Source: CAYWWY01 sp964462525 (GTDB lineage Bacteria > Thermotogota > Thermotogae > MWEM01). From it: DNA of 64,000 nt. A program made the translations under genes and the position numbers. Position 1 is the first letter of the stretch. The number at the start of each line of letters is the position of its first letter. A model generated the notes under the pieces. The model saw only the letters and a list, made by a program, of their open reading frames with translations, was not told the DNA's origin and ran no database searches. Shown here in pieces: positions 33,455-42,115 of this stretch. The stretch spans positions 186,001-250,000 of the forward strand of contig CAYWWY010000003.1 in NCBI GenBank assembly GCA_964462525.1. The letters are read 5' to 3'.

Positions 33455-34312
33455 TTGGAAATTATGAGTTTTTCGAAAGCGATGTACTCCACGTGGACCT
33501 ATTACGCTCCGGATCGGATCCTTTTTGATTGTGGGGAAGGGATCAGCACCATTATGGCTAACAAGATCTATGCCGTTCAAAAAGTCTTTTTGACTCACTC
33601 CCATGCGGACCATATTTCTGGTCTTTGGGGATTTTTAAATACCAGAAACAGCGCGATGGGGGAACGAGAAAAACCGTTAGAAATCTATTATCCAGCCGGT
33701 GCGGTCATGATTCGGAAGTTCTTGAGTTTTATCATTGACAACGGACGATGGATCCGGTATCCTTTGAACGTTCAAGAAATTGAGGAATCCTTTTCCCTCT
33801 CTCTTGCCGAAGGCCAGAATCCGAGAACGATCCAGGTCTTCCGTACGCAGCATATGAACGGAGAACCCAGCTTTGGGTACCGGATTGTGGAGTCTCGAAA
33901 ACGATTGAAAGAGGGTTTTCGCGATTTGTCGAAAGAGCAAATCCGGGAGTTGGCTTTGAAATGCAAAGCGCAAGAAAAGGGACTTGGCTTTACAGAGGTG
34001 TACCATCATAATCAATTCACTTTGAGCGGCGATGGTTTGGTACTTCCCCAAGGGGTAATGATCAATACGGAAACGTTGATGCACGAGTGTACATTCCTGT
34101 CTCGAGAAGACCGAAAAGGGGAAAACCATACCGCCTTGGATGAGTTGATTGCCGCGGTTGAAGAAGCGAAACCCAAACGGTTGATTTTGTATCATATTTC
34201 GAGCCGGTACAACCACCAATTGAAACGGAAGTTGAAAGAAGTTCATGAACGACTGCTTCCCCAAGGAATCGATCTGATGTGCGTCATTCCGGGGAAGGTA
34301 TTTAAGTGTTGA
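33455..34312 (+). CDS. metallo-beta-lactamase-fold hydrolase, RNase Z-like
   Basis: 285 residues from a TTG with AAGGAG 8 bases upstream. The zinc motif FLTHSHADHISGLWG matches the MBL fold, and the initial ILFDCGEGIS is the RNase Z-type opening; MHECTF and the C-terminal ILYHISSRY give further metal-binding positions. An inserted stretch of about 60 residues (FRTQHMNGEPSFGYRI onward) is as in RNase Z-like proteins. A tRNA 3'-processing role is possible, but all tRNA genes here encode CCA, for which RNase Z is often less needed. Substrate unproven. Confidence 0.75.
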   Translation: MEIMSFSKAMYSTWTYYAPDRILFDCGEGISTIMANKIYAVQKVFLTHSHADHISGLWGFLNTRNSAMGEREKPLEIYYPAGAVMIRKFLSFIIDNGRWIRYPLNVQEIEESFSLSLAEGQNPRTIQVFRTQHMNGEPSFGYRIVESRKRLKEGFRDLSKEQIRELALKCKAQEKGLGFTEVYHHNQFTLSGDGLVLPQGVMINTETLMHECTFLSREDRKGENHTALDELIAAVEEAKPKRLILYHISSRYNHQLKRKLKEVHERLLPQGIDLMCVIPGKVFKC

Positions 34313-34323
34313 AAGGAGATCAA

Positions 34324-36501
34324 GTGGTTACTAAGGAAACGGTACGGAAGTGTTTGGCTGATTCTATGTACGAACCATCGATTTTGAAAGAACTGGTTGC
34401 GTCTTTAGGACTCCGAGAACGCAAAGAACATATCGCCTTGCGGCGCATCTTGAAAGAGTTGGAAGAAGAGGGAGAAGTCCACAAAGATGGCAAAGGAAGA
34501 TATCATCTGGCCAAAACGGATGATTTGAAAGGAAGAATTGAGTTTACCCGGAGTGGAACAATGGGCTTTGTCCGGGTAAACGCGCAAGATGAGTATGTTG
34601 TGTTTCTTGAAGACGCAAAAGGGGCGATGCACCGTGATCAAGTGGTGATCCGGCCAACCGGCTACTATCGGGATTGGAGGAAAGCGGAAGTAGTCCGAGT
34701 CCTGCAGCGTAATTTGACCCGTGTGGTCGGTGTTTTGGTCCAGCAGGGAAAGAAATATTTCGTGATCCCTGACGACAAAAAGCTGGGACTGCAATTTGTT
34801 GTGGACATGAGATCGAAGAATGACCTTTTGGGCGCAATTCCGGGTCAAAAAGTCTTTGGTGATATTACGATGTACCCTCATCGAGGACAACTACCGAAGA
34901 TGAACATTCGGGAGGTCTTGGGTGACGTTGAAGACCCGAGGATCCATACCGCATCGGTCATCCTGAAACATGGATTGCCCTTTCCTGAAGAGTTTCCCGA
35001 GCCAGTCTTGCAGGAAGCTGGACATATGGGAAAAGAGGTCAGTCGAAAGGCGTTTCAAAGCCGGGCCGATTTTCGGGAGCATTGTGTGGTGACCATCGAT
35101 GGAGAAGATTCCAAAGACTTTGATGACGCGGTCTGTATGTACACAGACGCCGCAGGGAAGACCTTTTTGGAGATTCATATCGCGGATGTGGCTCATTATG
35201 TGCAGCAGGACCGACCTTTGGATAAAGAAGCCTATAAGCGGGCTACGAGTGTCTATTTGCTAAATCAGGTGATCCCGATGCTTCCAAAAGTCCTTTCGAA
35301 CGGGCTCTGTTCTCTTCAAGAAGGAAAGGACCGTTTGGTAGTTTCTTTGGTGATGGAGATTCTTCCCGATGGCTCGGTCGGTCATTTCGACATCCATGAA
35401 GGTGTGATCAGAAGTCAAAGAAGACTTACCTACACCCAAGTAAACCAATGGTTGGAAGACCGGGATCCTCAAGCGAAGAAAGAATTGGAACAAACCAAGG
35501 GTTTGTTGGACATGCTTGAAGCCATGGAGAAATTATCTCAAACCCTTAGAGAAAACCGGAGAAAACGAGGGGCGATCATTAATATCGGCAGCGATGAGGT
35601 TGCGATCCAAATGGATGATGCGCAGCATACCGTTGCGATCATCCCTCAAAGCCGGCATGTGGGTCAATCCATCATCGAAGAATTCATGATTTTGGCCAAT
35701 GAAACGATCGCAAGACACTTTCAGCATTTGGACCTTCCCTTTGTATATCGGATCCACGAACCACCAGACGCAGAAACACTGATCCAGCTAAAGGACTACA
35801 TCCGAGCATTGGGCATTCAGCACCGGGTGCCAAAAAAGCTTACGTCTACGCAAATTCAGAAGTTGCTCGAGACACTGAAGGATCACCCATTGCTGAGCAG
35901 CGTTGAACGTTTGGTCGTTCGATCGATGAAACGGGCGGTATATGCAACCGGGAATGTGGGCCATTATGGGCTGGCGTCGGAAGCCTATACCCACTTCACA
36001 TCACCCATCCGAAGATATCCCGATCTGATGGTCCACCGTTTGTTGAAAGAGATCATTCGTCACGGAACGCTTTCTTCCGAAACGATCCCAACCATCACCC
36101 AGTACTTGTCAAAAGTGGTGGTTCATTGTTCTCAAAAGGAGCGAGTGGCCAACGAGGCGGAATGGGATTTGATTGCCTTGAAAAAGGTCGATTATATCTC
36201 GCGCCATCAATCCGAAGTTTTTGATGTTGTCATCACACATGCCAGCAAGTTCGGGTTGTTTGTTGAGATTCCCGGCATTCAAATCTCAGGATTGATTCAT
36301 ATTTCATCTTTGGAGGATTACTTTGTCTTGGAAGAAACTCAGAACGCGCTCGTGGGAGAACGGACCGGAAAGGTCTATCGATTGGGGGACGTACTGAAAG
36401 CTCGAGTCAAAGATATTGACCGGGTCCGTGGAGAGATCGATTTTGAGATCGTGCACCAAGACCACCCTTCCGAAAGCAAAACCCAGAAGAAACGCAGATG
36501 A
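34324..36501 (+). CDS. rnr: ribonuclease R
   Basis: 725 residues. Processive 3'-5' exoribonuclease. An N-terminal winged-helix segment (residues 1-70) is followed by cold-shock-type domains (RIEFTRSGTMGFVRVN), the RNB catalytic core with DGEDSKDFDDAVCMY (metal-binding aspartates) and SPIRRYPDLMVHRLL, and a C-terminal S1 domain (ASKFGLFVEIPGIQISGLIH). I chose the GTG at 34324 because GGAG lies 5 bases upstream; an in-frame TTG 18 bases earlier overlaps the previous stop and is the alternative. Family call is certain. Confidence 0.95.
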   Translation: MVTKETVRKCLADSMYEPSILKELVASLGLRERKEHIALRRILKELEEEGEVHKDGKGRYHLAKTDDLKGRIEFTRSGTMGFVRVNAQDEYVVFLEDAKGAMHRDQVVIRPTGYYRDWRKAEVVRVLQRNLTRVVGVLVQQGKKYFVIPDDKKLGLQFVVDMRSKNDLLGAIPGQKVFGDITMYPHRGQLPKMNIREVLGDVEDPRIHTASVILKHGLPFPEEFPEPVLQEAGHMGKEVSRKAFQSRADFREHCVVTIDGEDSKDFDDAVCMYTDAAGKTFLEIHIADVAHYVQQDRPLDKEAYKRATSVYLLNQVIPMLPKVLSNGLCSLQEGKDRLVVSLVMEILPDGSVGHFDIHEGVIRSQRRLTYTQVNQWLEDRDPQAKKELEQTKGLLDMLEAMEKLSQTLRENRRKRGAIINIGSDEVAIQMDDAQHTVAIIPQSRHVGQSIIEEFMILANETIARHFQHLDLPFVYRIHEPPDAETLIQLKDYIRALGIQHRVPKKLTSTQIQKLLETLKDHPLLSSVERLVVRSMKRAVYATGNVGHYGLASEAYTHFTSPIRRYPDLMVHRLLKEIIRHGTLSSETIPTITQYLSKVVVHCSQKERVANEAEWDLIALKKVDYISRHQSEVFDVVITHASKFGLFVEIPGIQISGLIHISSLEDYFVLEETQNALVGERTGKVYRLGDVLKARVKDIDRVRGEIDFEIVHQDHPSESKTQKKRR

Positions 36502-36564
36502 CCTTACAAAGTTGGCCCGATCGCAGGATCATCCCATCGAATGCTTGATGAGGGAGGCACCCGA

Positions 36565-37425
36565 TTGAAATCCTACAACAAAACACCCGGTTTGGGGCTT
36601 GCTCTCGGTAGCGGAGGAGCGAGGGGATTTGCTCATATTGCTGTCATCGAGGCGTTGTTCCGCCATCATCTATATCCAGATGTGATCACCGGTTCTTCCA
36701 TGGGGGCAGTGATCGGCGCGGGAATAGCCCTGCACAACGATGTGGAAGTGGTTCGAAGAATGACAAAGCACTTTGTCCTCCAAAAGCAGGAAATGATCGA
36801 AACATTGATCCAATCCATCGAGGGCAAGGGTGGGATTGCCGGTCAAGTAGAGTTGGCCCGGAGAATGACTCTATCGCGATCCGTAGTAGATGACCGCTTT
36901 TTGTATGATACTTTGTCCGCGATCTTTGGCAAGGCGCGATTTTCGGATGCAATCATACCATTGGGAGTGGTTGTCTGCGATTATCAAAATGGAACAACAG
37001 AATTGATTCAATGCGGGTTTATTGTGGATGCGATTGCAGCTAGCGCAACCATCCCTGGCATTTTTCCGCCCCGAATTATGGGAGGATCGATTATGGTGGA
37101 TGGGGGTGTGACCCGGTGCATTCCTGTGCCAGAAGCCAAAGAAATGGGCGCGCAATATGTGGTGGGAGTTGATGTGGGACGGCTTCGACCCCGCGAGTCT
37201 TTTCACAACGCTTTTGATTTGGTGAACTACATCGATGAACTGAAAGGAGAGAAGATTGCCGAAGATGACCTAGTAGAGGCATCCTTGGTCATGTCTTTCG
37301 AAGCGGTTGGACATCCTTGGCATAGATTTGATCTATTTGATGAGATTTTGCGTGATTCGAGGGCACATCTGAAGAAAAGCTATGAAAAGGAGTTGATGCG
37401 GCTATCCGGTATGCTCTCTACCTGA
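36565..37425 (+). CDS. patatin-like phospholipase (RssA/YlbK type)
   Basis: 286 residues from a TTG with GGAGG 7 bases upstream; the ATG 24 bases earlier lacks a site. The oxyanion glycines LALGSGGARGFAH, the nucleophile elbow VITGSSMGAVIGAG (Ser) and the catalytic Asp in MVDGGVTRCIPV form the full Ser-Asp dyad. The family hydrolyses phospholipid acyl chains on the cytoplasmic side. The next gene looks like a degraded relative, and the two are 29 bases apart. Confidence 0.9.
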   Translation: MKSYNKTPGLGLALGSGGARGFAHIAVIEALFRHHLYPDVITGSSMGAVIGAGIALHNDVEVVRRMTKHFVLQKQEMIETLIQSIEGKGGIAGQVELARRMTLSRSVVDDRFLYDTLSAIFGKARFSDAIIPLGVVVCDYQNGTTELIQCGFIVDAIAASATIPGIFPPRIMGGSIMVDGGVTRCIPVPEAKEMGAQYVVGVDVGRLRPRESFHNAFDLVNYIDELKGEKIAEDDLVEASLVMSFEAVGHPWHRFDLFDEILRDSRAHLKKSYEKELMRLSGMLST

Positions 37426-37454
37426 ATGGGATCAATCTGTTATGCCTGCGGGCT

Positions 37455-38261
37455 ATGGGGGGAATCCAATATTTGGAAGAACGTTTTGGCCCACCTCGCT
37501 ATATTGTGGCAACTGGAACCGGTGCGCTGATTGCAGCCGAATACTCCTATCATGGATCCGATCAAGGAGCGGCATCCCTTTGCGGCCAATTTGATCGAAT
37601 GCGGGGGTTGTTCCAAGGGAGTCTCGTGGGTGTGCAACTATCCGATGGGCATACCCGGAGAAGGTATCGGTTCTTTTCACAGATCTATGCGTTGTTGAAA
37701 GCATCCGTATCGTCTGAGTCTCTTGGGTTGTTCGACCCATTCAAACTGAATTACTTTTTGGAGCGACGGTTTCATTTTGTGGGAGAGAAGACACAACAGG
37801 TTCCCCTCTTTGTTTCTCATTTCGAGATTACATTGGGGCGAGAACAGATCGAACCCCTTCATACCCGGTTGGATCTTCGAAAAACCCTATCGATCATCCC
37901 CTTTTTCGAACCAGTTTTTGAAGGGGGGGATGTTTTCATCAGCACCGCAAGTTTTCAAGGGGTTCCTTCCAAAATCGATATTCTTCCCGAGGTGGAACGG
38001 CACATCTGTTTGGACTGTATGTCCGAAGATACCCGATTTCCATCGGAGACCGCGCTCGAGATCATGGTATTTTCTGACATAATCCGAACCTTGGAGCTGA
38101 AACGAAGAAAAAAAGGGGAGTTTGATCTGGTGGTCAATCTCTGGAACTGGAGAAACGGACCGAAAAGAGATGCGCGGGCTTTCTGTGAAGAAGGAAAGCG
38201 ATTGACGAAAATCGCAATGGAGCAGATCGGGGAGGATTGGGGCCTTTGCGGATCGATGTGA
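37455..38261 (+). CDS. degenerate patatin-like protein, start uncertain
   Basis: 268 residues as written. YIVATGTGALIAAEY resembles the patatin nucleophile elbow, but Thr stands where the Ser should be, and no glycine-rich oxyanion loop or DGG motif is present; MGGIQYLEERFG could be what remains of the loop region. The ATG has no ribosome site. The frame stays open upstream to 37386, inside the first patatin gene, with family-like sequence (NGINLLCLRA) but no ATG, GTG or TTG, so a CTG start or a frameshift from the upstream gene is possible. Probably a non-catalytic paralogue; not a confirmed enzyme. Confidence 0.6.
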   Translation: MGGIQYLEERFGPPRYIVATGTGALIAAEYSYHGSDQGAASLCGQFDRMRGLFQGSLVGVQLSDGHTRRRYRFFSQIYALLKASVSSESLGLFDPFKLNYFLERRFHFVGEKTQQVPLFVSHFEITLGREQIEPLHTRLDLRKTLSIIPFFEPVFEGGDVFISTASFQGVPSKIDILPEVERHICLDCMSEDTRFPSETALEIMVFSDIIRTLELKRRKKGEFDLVVNLWNWRNGPKRDARAFCEEGKRLTKIAMEQIGEDWGLCGSM

Positions 38262-38998
38262 TCCCTTTTTATACCGACAACCCTTCCCTTTTCCATAGAA
38301 AAAGCTATGACATCCTTTTGTTGATCGATGTGTTTCGCGCAACCAGTTTTATTGCTACCAGCGCGCGGCAAGGGGCCGTTCGATGGCAAACAACACAAAC
38401 GGTGGCCCAGGCGCGTGAAATAAAAAAGAACCATCCAGAGATCCTTTTGTGTGGGGAACGAGAGAGTCGTCCACCGGATGGATTTGATTATGGAAACTCC
38501 CCAGCCGAGATTTCTGGCTTGGATTTATCGGGCAAAGAACTGGTGGTGACCACAACCAATGGCACACAGTGTCTGTCGCCGATGAGGGGATCCTACCGGA
38601 AAGCCTATGCCTTATCGTTATTGAATCTTTCCTTCGCAGTTGCCCAGACCATGGCTGAAAATCCCGAATCGATCCTGATCGTTTGCGCCGGGAACACCAA
38701 CACCTTCTCCTTGGAGGACTTTCTATGCGCGGGCGTCTTTCTGAACGCTTTGAATCAAAGATCTCATGAGCGTCTGTGTTTTGGTCATCAAAAGGATGCA
38801 ACCCTGCTTGCGTTGGAAATCGGTCAACGGTTTCTCGATGATGAGGTCCATCTCGAAAGGACCCTCCGGAATACGACACACGCTTGTGTTTTGCGTGATG
38901 CGGGATTAGAGAAGGACGTCGATTTTGTTATCGAACATAGAGATCAAATGGAAGTCTTCCCAGAAATTCATCCAAGTTTCCCCACCCGATCGAATTGA
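38246..38998 (+). CDS. comB: 2-phosphosulfolactate phosphatase family protein (ComB-like)
   Basis: 250 residues from a TTG with GGAGG 10 bases upstream; another TTG 9 bases earlier is nearly on top of the site. ComB motifs are DVFRATSFIATSARQGA, CGERESRPPDGFDYGNSP, TTTNGTQCL and CAGNTNTFSLEDFLCAGVFL. In methanogens ComB makes sulfolactate for coenzyme M; in bacteria the same family is common without that pathway, so the real substrate is open. It overlaps the degenerate patatin gene by 16 bases and ends the long plus-strand run. Confidence 0.85.
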   Translation: MRIDVIPFYTDNPSLFHRKSYDILLLIDVFRATSFIATSARQGAVRWQTTQTVAQAREIKKNHPEILLCGERESRPPDGFDYGNSPAEISGLDLSGKELVVTTTNGTQCLSPMRGSYRKAYALSLLNLSFAVAQTMAENPESILIVCAGNTNTFSLEDFLCAGVFLNALNQRSHERLCFGHQKDATLLALEIGQRFLDDEVHLERTLRNTTHACVLRDAGLEKDVDFVIEHRDQMEVFPEIHPSFPTRSN

Positions 38999-39012
38999 AG
39001 GCCTAGTTGGAA

Positions 39013-41109
39013 TCATTCTCGCAAGATGAAAAACCGATCCAAAATGGCATAATGGGGTAAAACAGAAAGAGTATCCATTGGATCGGACGCTCTCATCACT
39101 GCTTTCACCTGAAGATCCAACCCTTTCTCGGAAACATCCACACGGACAAAGTGCAGATATCCGGTCATGGCTGTATGCGTAAATGAGTGGAAGTTCGGTC
39201 CAGTTTGCGGGTCCAAAGGTGCCCCGCCCCCCCCTGTGGTTACATATGTGATTCCATTACGAACAAAGCGTTCATATGAATGGATATGCCCATTGAATAC
39301 AATGGAAACCCCGTACGCTTCAAACAGGCTTCTCCATTCCTGTTCAAGCAGGGATTCCTCATAGTATAACCGTGGATGGTTGGTCCAAAAGGGGTGATGG
39401 TAAGAGACGATCTTGATCGGCATATGTTCGTGTGTTTTCAGCTGCTCTTCCAACCATCGGGTCTGTTCGGTTCGTACGGCTTCGTGTTCTACGCAAGAAT
39501 CCAACTGGATAAAAAAGAGATCTCCAAACGAGAAGGAATACCAGCGTTTGCTAAAGTCGCCTCCGCCCATTGGAAGATGGTACGCGTCATAGTATATGGG
39601 GCTGTTGTACTCATGGTTTCCAAGGACGGGAAAGTACGCAACATGGGCGGCAAGAAGGCGTTTGGCGTCGAAGTAGTTGTCCCAATCGGGCATATGGTTG
39701 CCGTTATTGACCAAGTCACCGGTATGGATCACAAAGGAAGGATTTTCTTCCAGCATGCTCAGCGTTACGATTCGGTGCAGTTCATCATACGTGCGGGTAT
39801 CCCCATATACCAAAAAGCGGAACGTTTCTGGATGCGTAGGCAAGGTTTGGAACGAATAGCGGGGAGAACGAAGGCCAGGCGCCACACCATCATGAAGCAC
39901 CACTTCGTATTGATATCGGGTGTCGGGTTCGATCGAATGGGCTGGATCCCGATCATCATCATACAGGATGATCCGGGATATTGATCTTCTCTGAGGAATC
40001 TCGTATCTTTGGATTTGGGCAGAGGCTTCATCATACAATTCAAGAGTTGCAGGACTCGCATAGAGACTTTTCCATTGAATCGCAATCCCATCAGAGCGCA
40101 CATCTGTCAAGAACGGGCCCCAAAGAAAGGCATTCTGTTGAGGTGGGGTAATGAAAAAATCCAAGTCCTGTTGGGTGACCGGAGTCAGTCCTCTTCGATC
40201 AATGTCGACCACAAAAGAGCCTTCAGGAAGGAAAAACCGATATATCCCGTTTTCATCGGATCGAGTCAGCCCGATCAGAGTGGTTGCGTTCGCCTCGAAT
40301 GCCCGGACTTCCACATAAGGGTAGCGGGTTCCTTGGGCATCGGCAATCACGCCTTGAACCTCTTGGAAGAGAATGCCATACCGATCGGCAAGCGCGGAGT
40401 AAAAGGGGAGCGCGTCCTCTCCTACAAACCAAAGAAGACTTCGTTTGGTCTGTTGATGGGGATCGAGCGAAAAGTTGGGATAGAATACGATTCCGTAGTT
40501 TGATTTGAGGGAAACGCGAGCTCCTGATTCGATCGGAAGAATCCCATGCGAGATTCCTTCCTCTTGGATATAGATGAAGTTCCGATCTGCCATCCGGGAT
40601 CGGAGCAATCGGGGAGATATCATCGGAATGCTAAGGTTTTGCTGGAAGGCAATGGTTTCTATGGGTTTTTCGGATTGATTTTGGAAAAAGGTATGGATCT
40701 CCAAAGCCTCTGAATCATGGGAGAATCGGTACTCTGTGTACACGGAAAGGACTCCCGGAATCGGATCCTCATACTCCACCCGCACTCCCACAACCCAATT
40801 GCCCTCGATCAACGGTTCGATACGCTGTGCGAATAATGTTGACCGATTGACCAACGAAGAGAAGGATTCGATGATCGTATAAGGATCTTGGTTCTGATAG
40901 GCGGAAACGATCTGCCCACGGTGCGTTTGGCTTTGGGAGATTACAAACGTTGTCCGTTCGCTTGACAAGACAAGATCTCCAAAATTGATGGATTGGGGAT
41001 ACCCTGTGGGGAACTGGTGTGGATATCGAATTGAACCCACAGAAACCTGAGATACCAGGATCAAGCTGACCAGCATGAATACCCCAAAAAGAAGCCAATG
41101 CTTTTTCAT
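39013..41109 (-). CDS. exported metallophosphoesterase with fibronectin-like domain (purple acid phosphatase-like)
   Basis: 698 residues. The ATG at 41109 has GGAGG 9 bases upstream and opens a signal peptide (MKKHWLLFGVFMLVSLILVS). The first 330 residues are a beta-rich region with a carboxypeptidase-like repeat (EVRAFEANATTLIGLTRSDE), then a fibronectin-III-like domain (VRSDGIAIQWKS, PDTRYQYEVVLHDG). The C-terminal phosphoesterase has VYGDTRTYDE, IHTGDLVNNG, VLGNHEYN, VSYHHPFW and FNGHIHSYERF, all five metal motifs, including the GNHE missing from the other phosphoesterase in this window. It is likely a periplasmic or surface phosphatase. The phosphate substrate is unknown. Confidence 0.88.
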   Translation of the reverse strand: MKKHWLLFGVFMLVSLILVSQVSVGSIRYPHQFPTGYPQSINFGDLVLSSERTTFVISQSQTHRGQIVSAYQNQDPYTIIESFSSLVNRSTLFAQRIEPLIEGNWVVGVRVEYEDPIPGVLSVYTEYRFSHDSEALEIHTFFQNQSEKPIETIAFQQNLSIPMISPRLLRSRMADRNFIYIQEEGISHGILPIESGARVSLKSNYGIVFYPNFSLDPHQQTKRSLLWFVGEDALPFYSALADRYGILFQEVQGVIADAQGTRYPYVEVRAFEANATTLIGLTRSDENGIYRFFLPEGSFVVDIDRRGLTPVTQQDLDFFITPPQQNAFLWGPFLTDVRSDGIAIQWKSLYASPATLELYDEASAQIQRYEIPQRRSISRIILYDDDRDPAHSIEPDTRYQYEVVLHDGVAPGLRSPRYSFQTLPTHPETFRFLVYGDTRTYDELHRIVTLSMLEENPSFVIHTGDLVNNGNHMPDWDNYFDAKRLLAAHVAYFPVLGNHEYNSPIYYDAYHLPMGGGDFSKRWYSFSFGDLFFIQLDSCVEHEAVRTEQTRWLEEQLKTHEHMPIKIVSYHHPFWTNHPRLYYEESLLEQEWRSLFEAYGVSIVFNGHIHSYERFVRNGITYVTTGGGGAPLDPQTGPNFHSFTHTAMTGYLHFVRVDVSEKGLDLQVKAVMRASDPMDTLSVLPHYAILDRFFILRE

Positions 41110-41140
41110 GATTATGACCTCCATTCTGTTGGCGTACTGC

Positions 41141-41149
41141 ATTATACCA
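41141..41149 (-). promoter_or_regulatory. extended -10 promoter of the exported phosphoesterase gene
   Basis: Minus strand TGGTATAAT, an extended -10 with an exact TATAAT, about 32 bases before the ATG. No good -35 box. Confidence 0.6.
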
Positions 41150-41232
41150 TAATCGGAGAGCCGACTGCTTTGTCGGTTGTTCAATGGATATCGAAAACGG
41201 GATTTTTGTAAAATCACGATGGGGTAAGCCTC

Positions 41233-41261
41233 TTGACCTAGGGAAGCCTCTGTGATATAAT
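41233..41261 (+). promoter_or_regulatory. promoter of the tRNA array
   Basis: TTGACC, 17 bases, TATAAT, placed 14 bases before the first tRNA. A near-perfect strong promoter, as expected for stable RNA. Confidence 0.88.
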
Positions 41262-41275
41262 AGGCTTCGCTGAAA

Positions 41276-41351
41276 CGGGGAGTGGCGCAGATGGAAGCGC
41301 GCCTGCCTTGGGCGCAGGAGGCCGCTGGTTCAAATCCAGTCTCCCCGACCA
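41276..41351 (+). tRNA. tRNA-Pro(TGG)
   Basis: Acceptor CGGGGAG pairs with CTCCCCG; anticodon loop CTTGGGC gives TGG; GGTTCAAATCC T-arm; CCA encoded. First gene of a seven-tRNA array. Confidence 0.95.
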
Positions 41352-41356
41352 AGAGT

Positions 41357-41432
41357 GCGGTTGTAGCTCAATTGGTAGAGCACTGGCCTTCCAAGCCGGT
41401 GGTTGCGGGTTCGAGTCCCGTCGACCGCTCCA
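41357..41432 (+). tRNA. tRNA-Gly(TCC)
   Basis: Acceptor GCGGTTG with CGACCGC, discriminator T, CCA encoded; anticodon loop CTTCCAA gives TCC; T-arm GGGTTCGAGTCCC. Confidence 0.95.
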
Positions 41433-41451
41433 GGGGTTTCTTAGTATGGGT

Positions 41452-41528
<77 letters not shown>

Positions 41529-41556
41529 GAAAAGTAGGTACGCGTTCGTTATGCAC

Positions 41557-41633
41557 GGTGGCTATAGCTCAGCTGGTAGAGCATCTGACTGTGGATCAGA
41601 TGGCCGTGGGTTCAAATCCCATTAGCCACCCCA
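41557..41633 (+). tRNA. tRNA-His(GTG)
   Basis: Acceptor GTGGCTA with TAGCCAC; anticodon loop CTGTGGA gives GTG. The histidine-specific extra G at position -1 is encoded (41557) and can pair with the discriminator C; CCA encoded. Confidence 0.95.
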
Positions 41634-41646
41634 GAAGTGAGCTGTT

Positions 41647-41723
<77 letters not shown>

Positions 41724-41732
41724 CTTTTTCCT

Positions 41733-41822
41733 GCCGGGGTGGTGGAATTGGCAGACACGCATGGTTGAGGTCCATGTAGAGAATTTATCTCTATGCGGGT
41801 TCAAGTCCCGCCTCCGGCACCA
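41733..41822 (+). tRNA. tRNA-Leu(GAG)
   Basis: 90 bases with a long variable arm (AGAGAATTTATCTCT) as in class II tRNAs; acceptor GCCGGGG with CTCCGGC; anticodon loop TTGAGGT gives GAG; CCA encoded. Confidence 0.95.
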
Positions 41823-41835
41823 ATTTATGGGTTCA

Positions 41836-41911
41836 GGGCCGTTAGCTCAATTGGTAGAGCAACTGACTCTTAATCAGTAGGCTACAAGTTCGATTCTTGT
41901 ACGGCCCACCA
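41836..41911 (+). tRNA. tRNA-Lys(CTT)
   Basis: Acceptor GGGCCGT with ACGGCCC, discriminator A, CCA encoded; anticodon loop CTCTTAA gives CTT. Last gene of the array; no terminator follows, so transcripts may continue into infC. Confidence 0.95.
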
Positions 41912-41977
41912 TCGGACCAAAGCAAAGAGGAGTCCATCTGCGCGATTCCCACCTTGGGGCGAAATGCTACCGGGTAC

Positions 41978-42003
41978 CCTATGGGTTTGTTTCCGTTCAT
42001 AGG
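41978..42003 (+). promoter_or_regulatory. upstream hairpin in the infC leader
   Basis: CCTATG and CATAGG are separated by 14 bases, a weak six-pair stem ten bases ahead of the stronger hairpin. It may take part in an alternative fold. The rest of 41912-42012 shows no gene and no convincing promoter. Confidence 0.35.
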
Positions 42004-42012
42004 CATCGTATG

Positions 42013-42057
42013 CGGGTGGTTTCTTGCCAAGACAAGAAAGCGCCCGTTTCTTCTTTT
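42013..42057 (+). promoter_or_regulatory. infC-operon leader hairpin, candidate attenuator
   Basis: CGGGTGGTTTCTTG pairs with CAAGAAAGCGCCCG across the loop CCAAGA: 13 of 14 positions pair, one of them G-U. It is followed by TTTCTTCTTTT, so the shape is that of an intrinsic terminator, placed 59 bases before the first infC codon. IF3-L35-L20 operons are commonly controlled by L20 or IF3 through such leaders; that this one works so is inference. Confidence 0.6.
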
Positions 42058-42115
42058 GATGTAGGAATCTATGGAAGAAAAAAAACGTGAAAAAAGGAAG
42101 GGAGTGTGAACAGTT

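Noticed and set aside
41110..41352. Upstream extension of the exported phosphoesterase reading frame
   Set aside because: The extension reads through tRNA-Pro and two promoters; the signal peptide and GGAGG at 41109 fix the real start.
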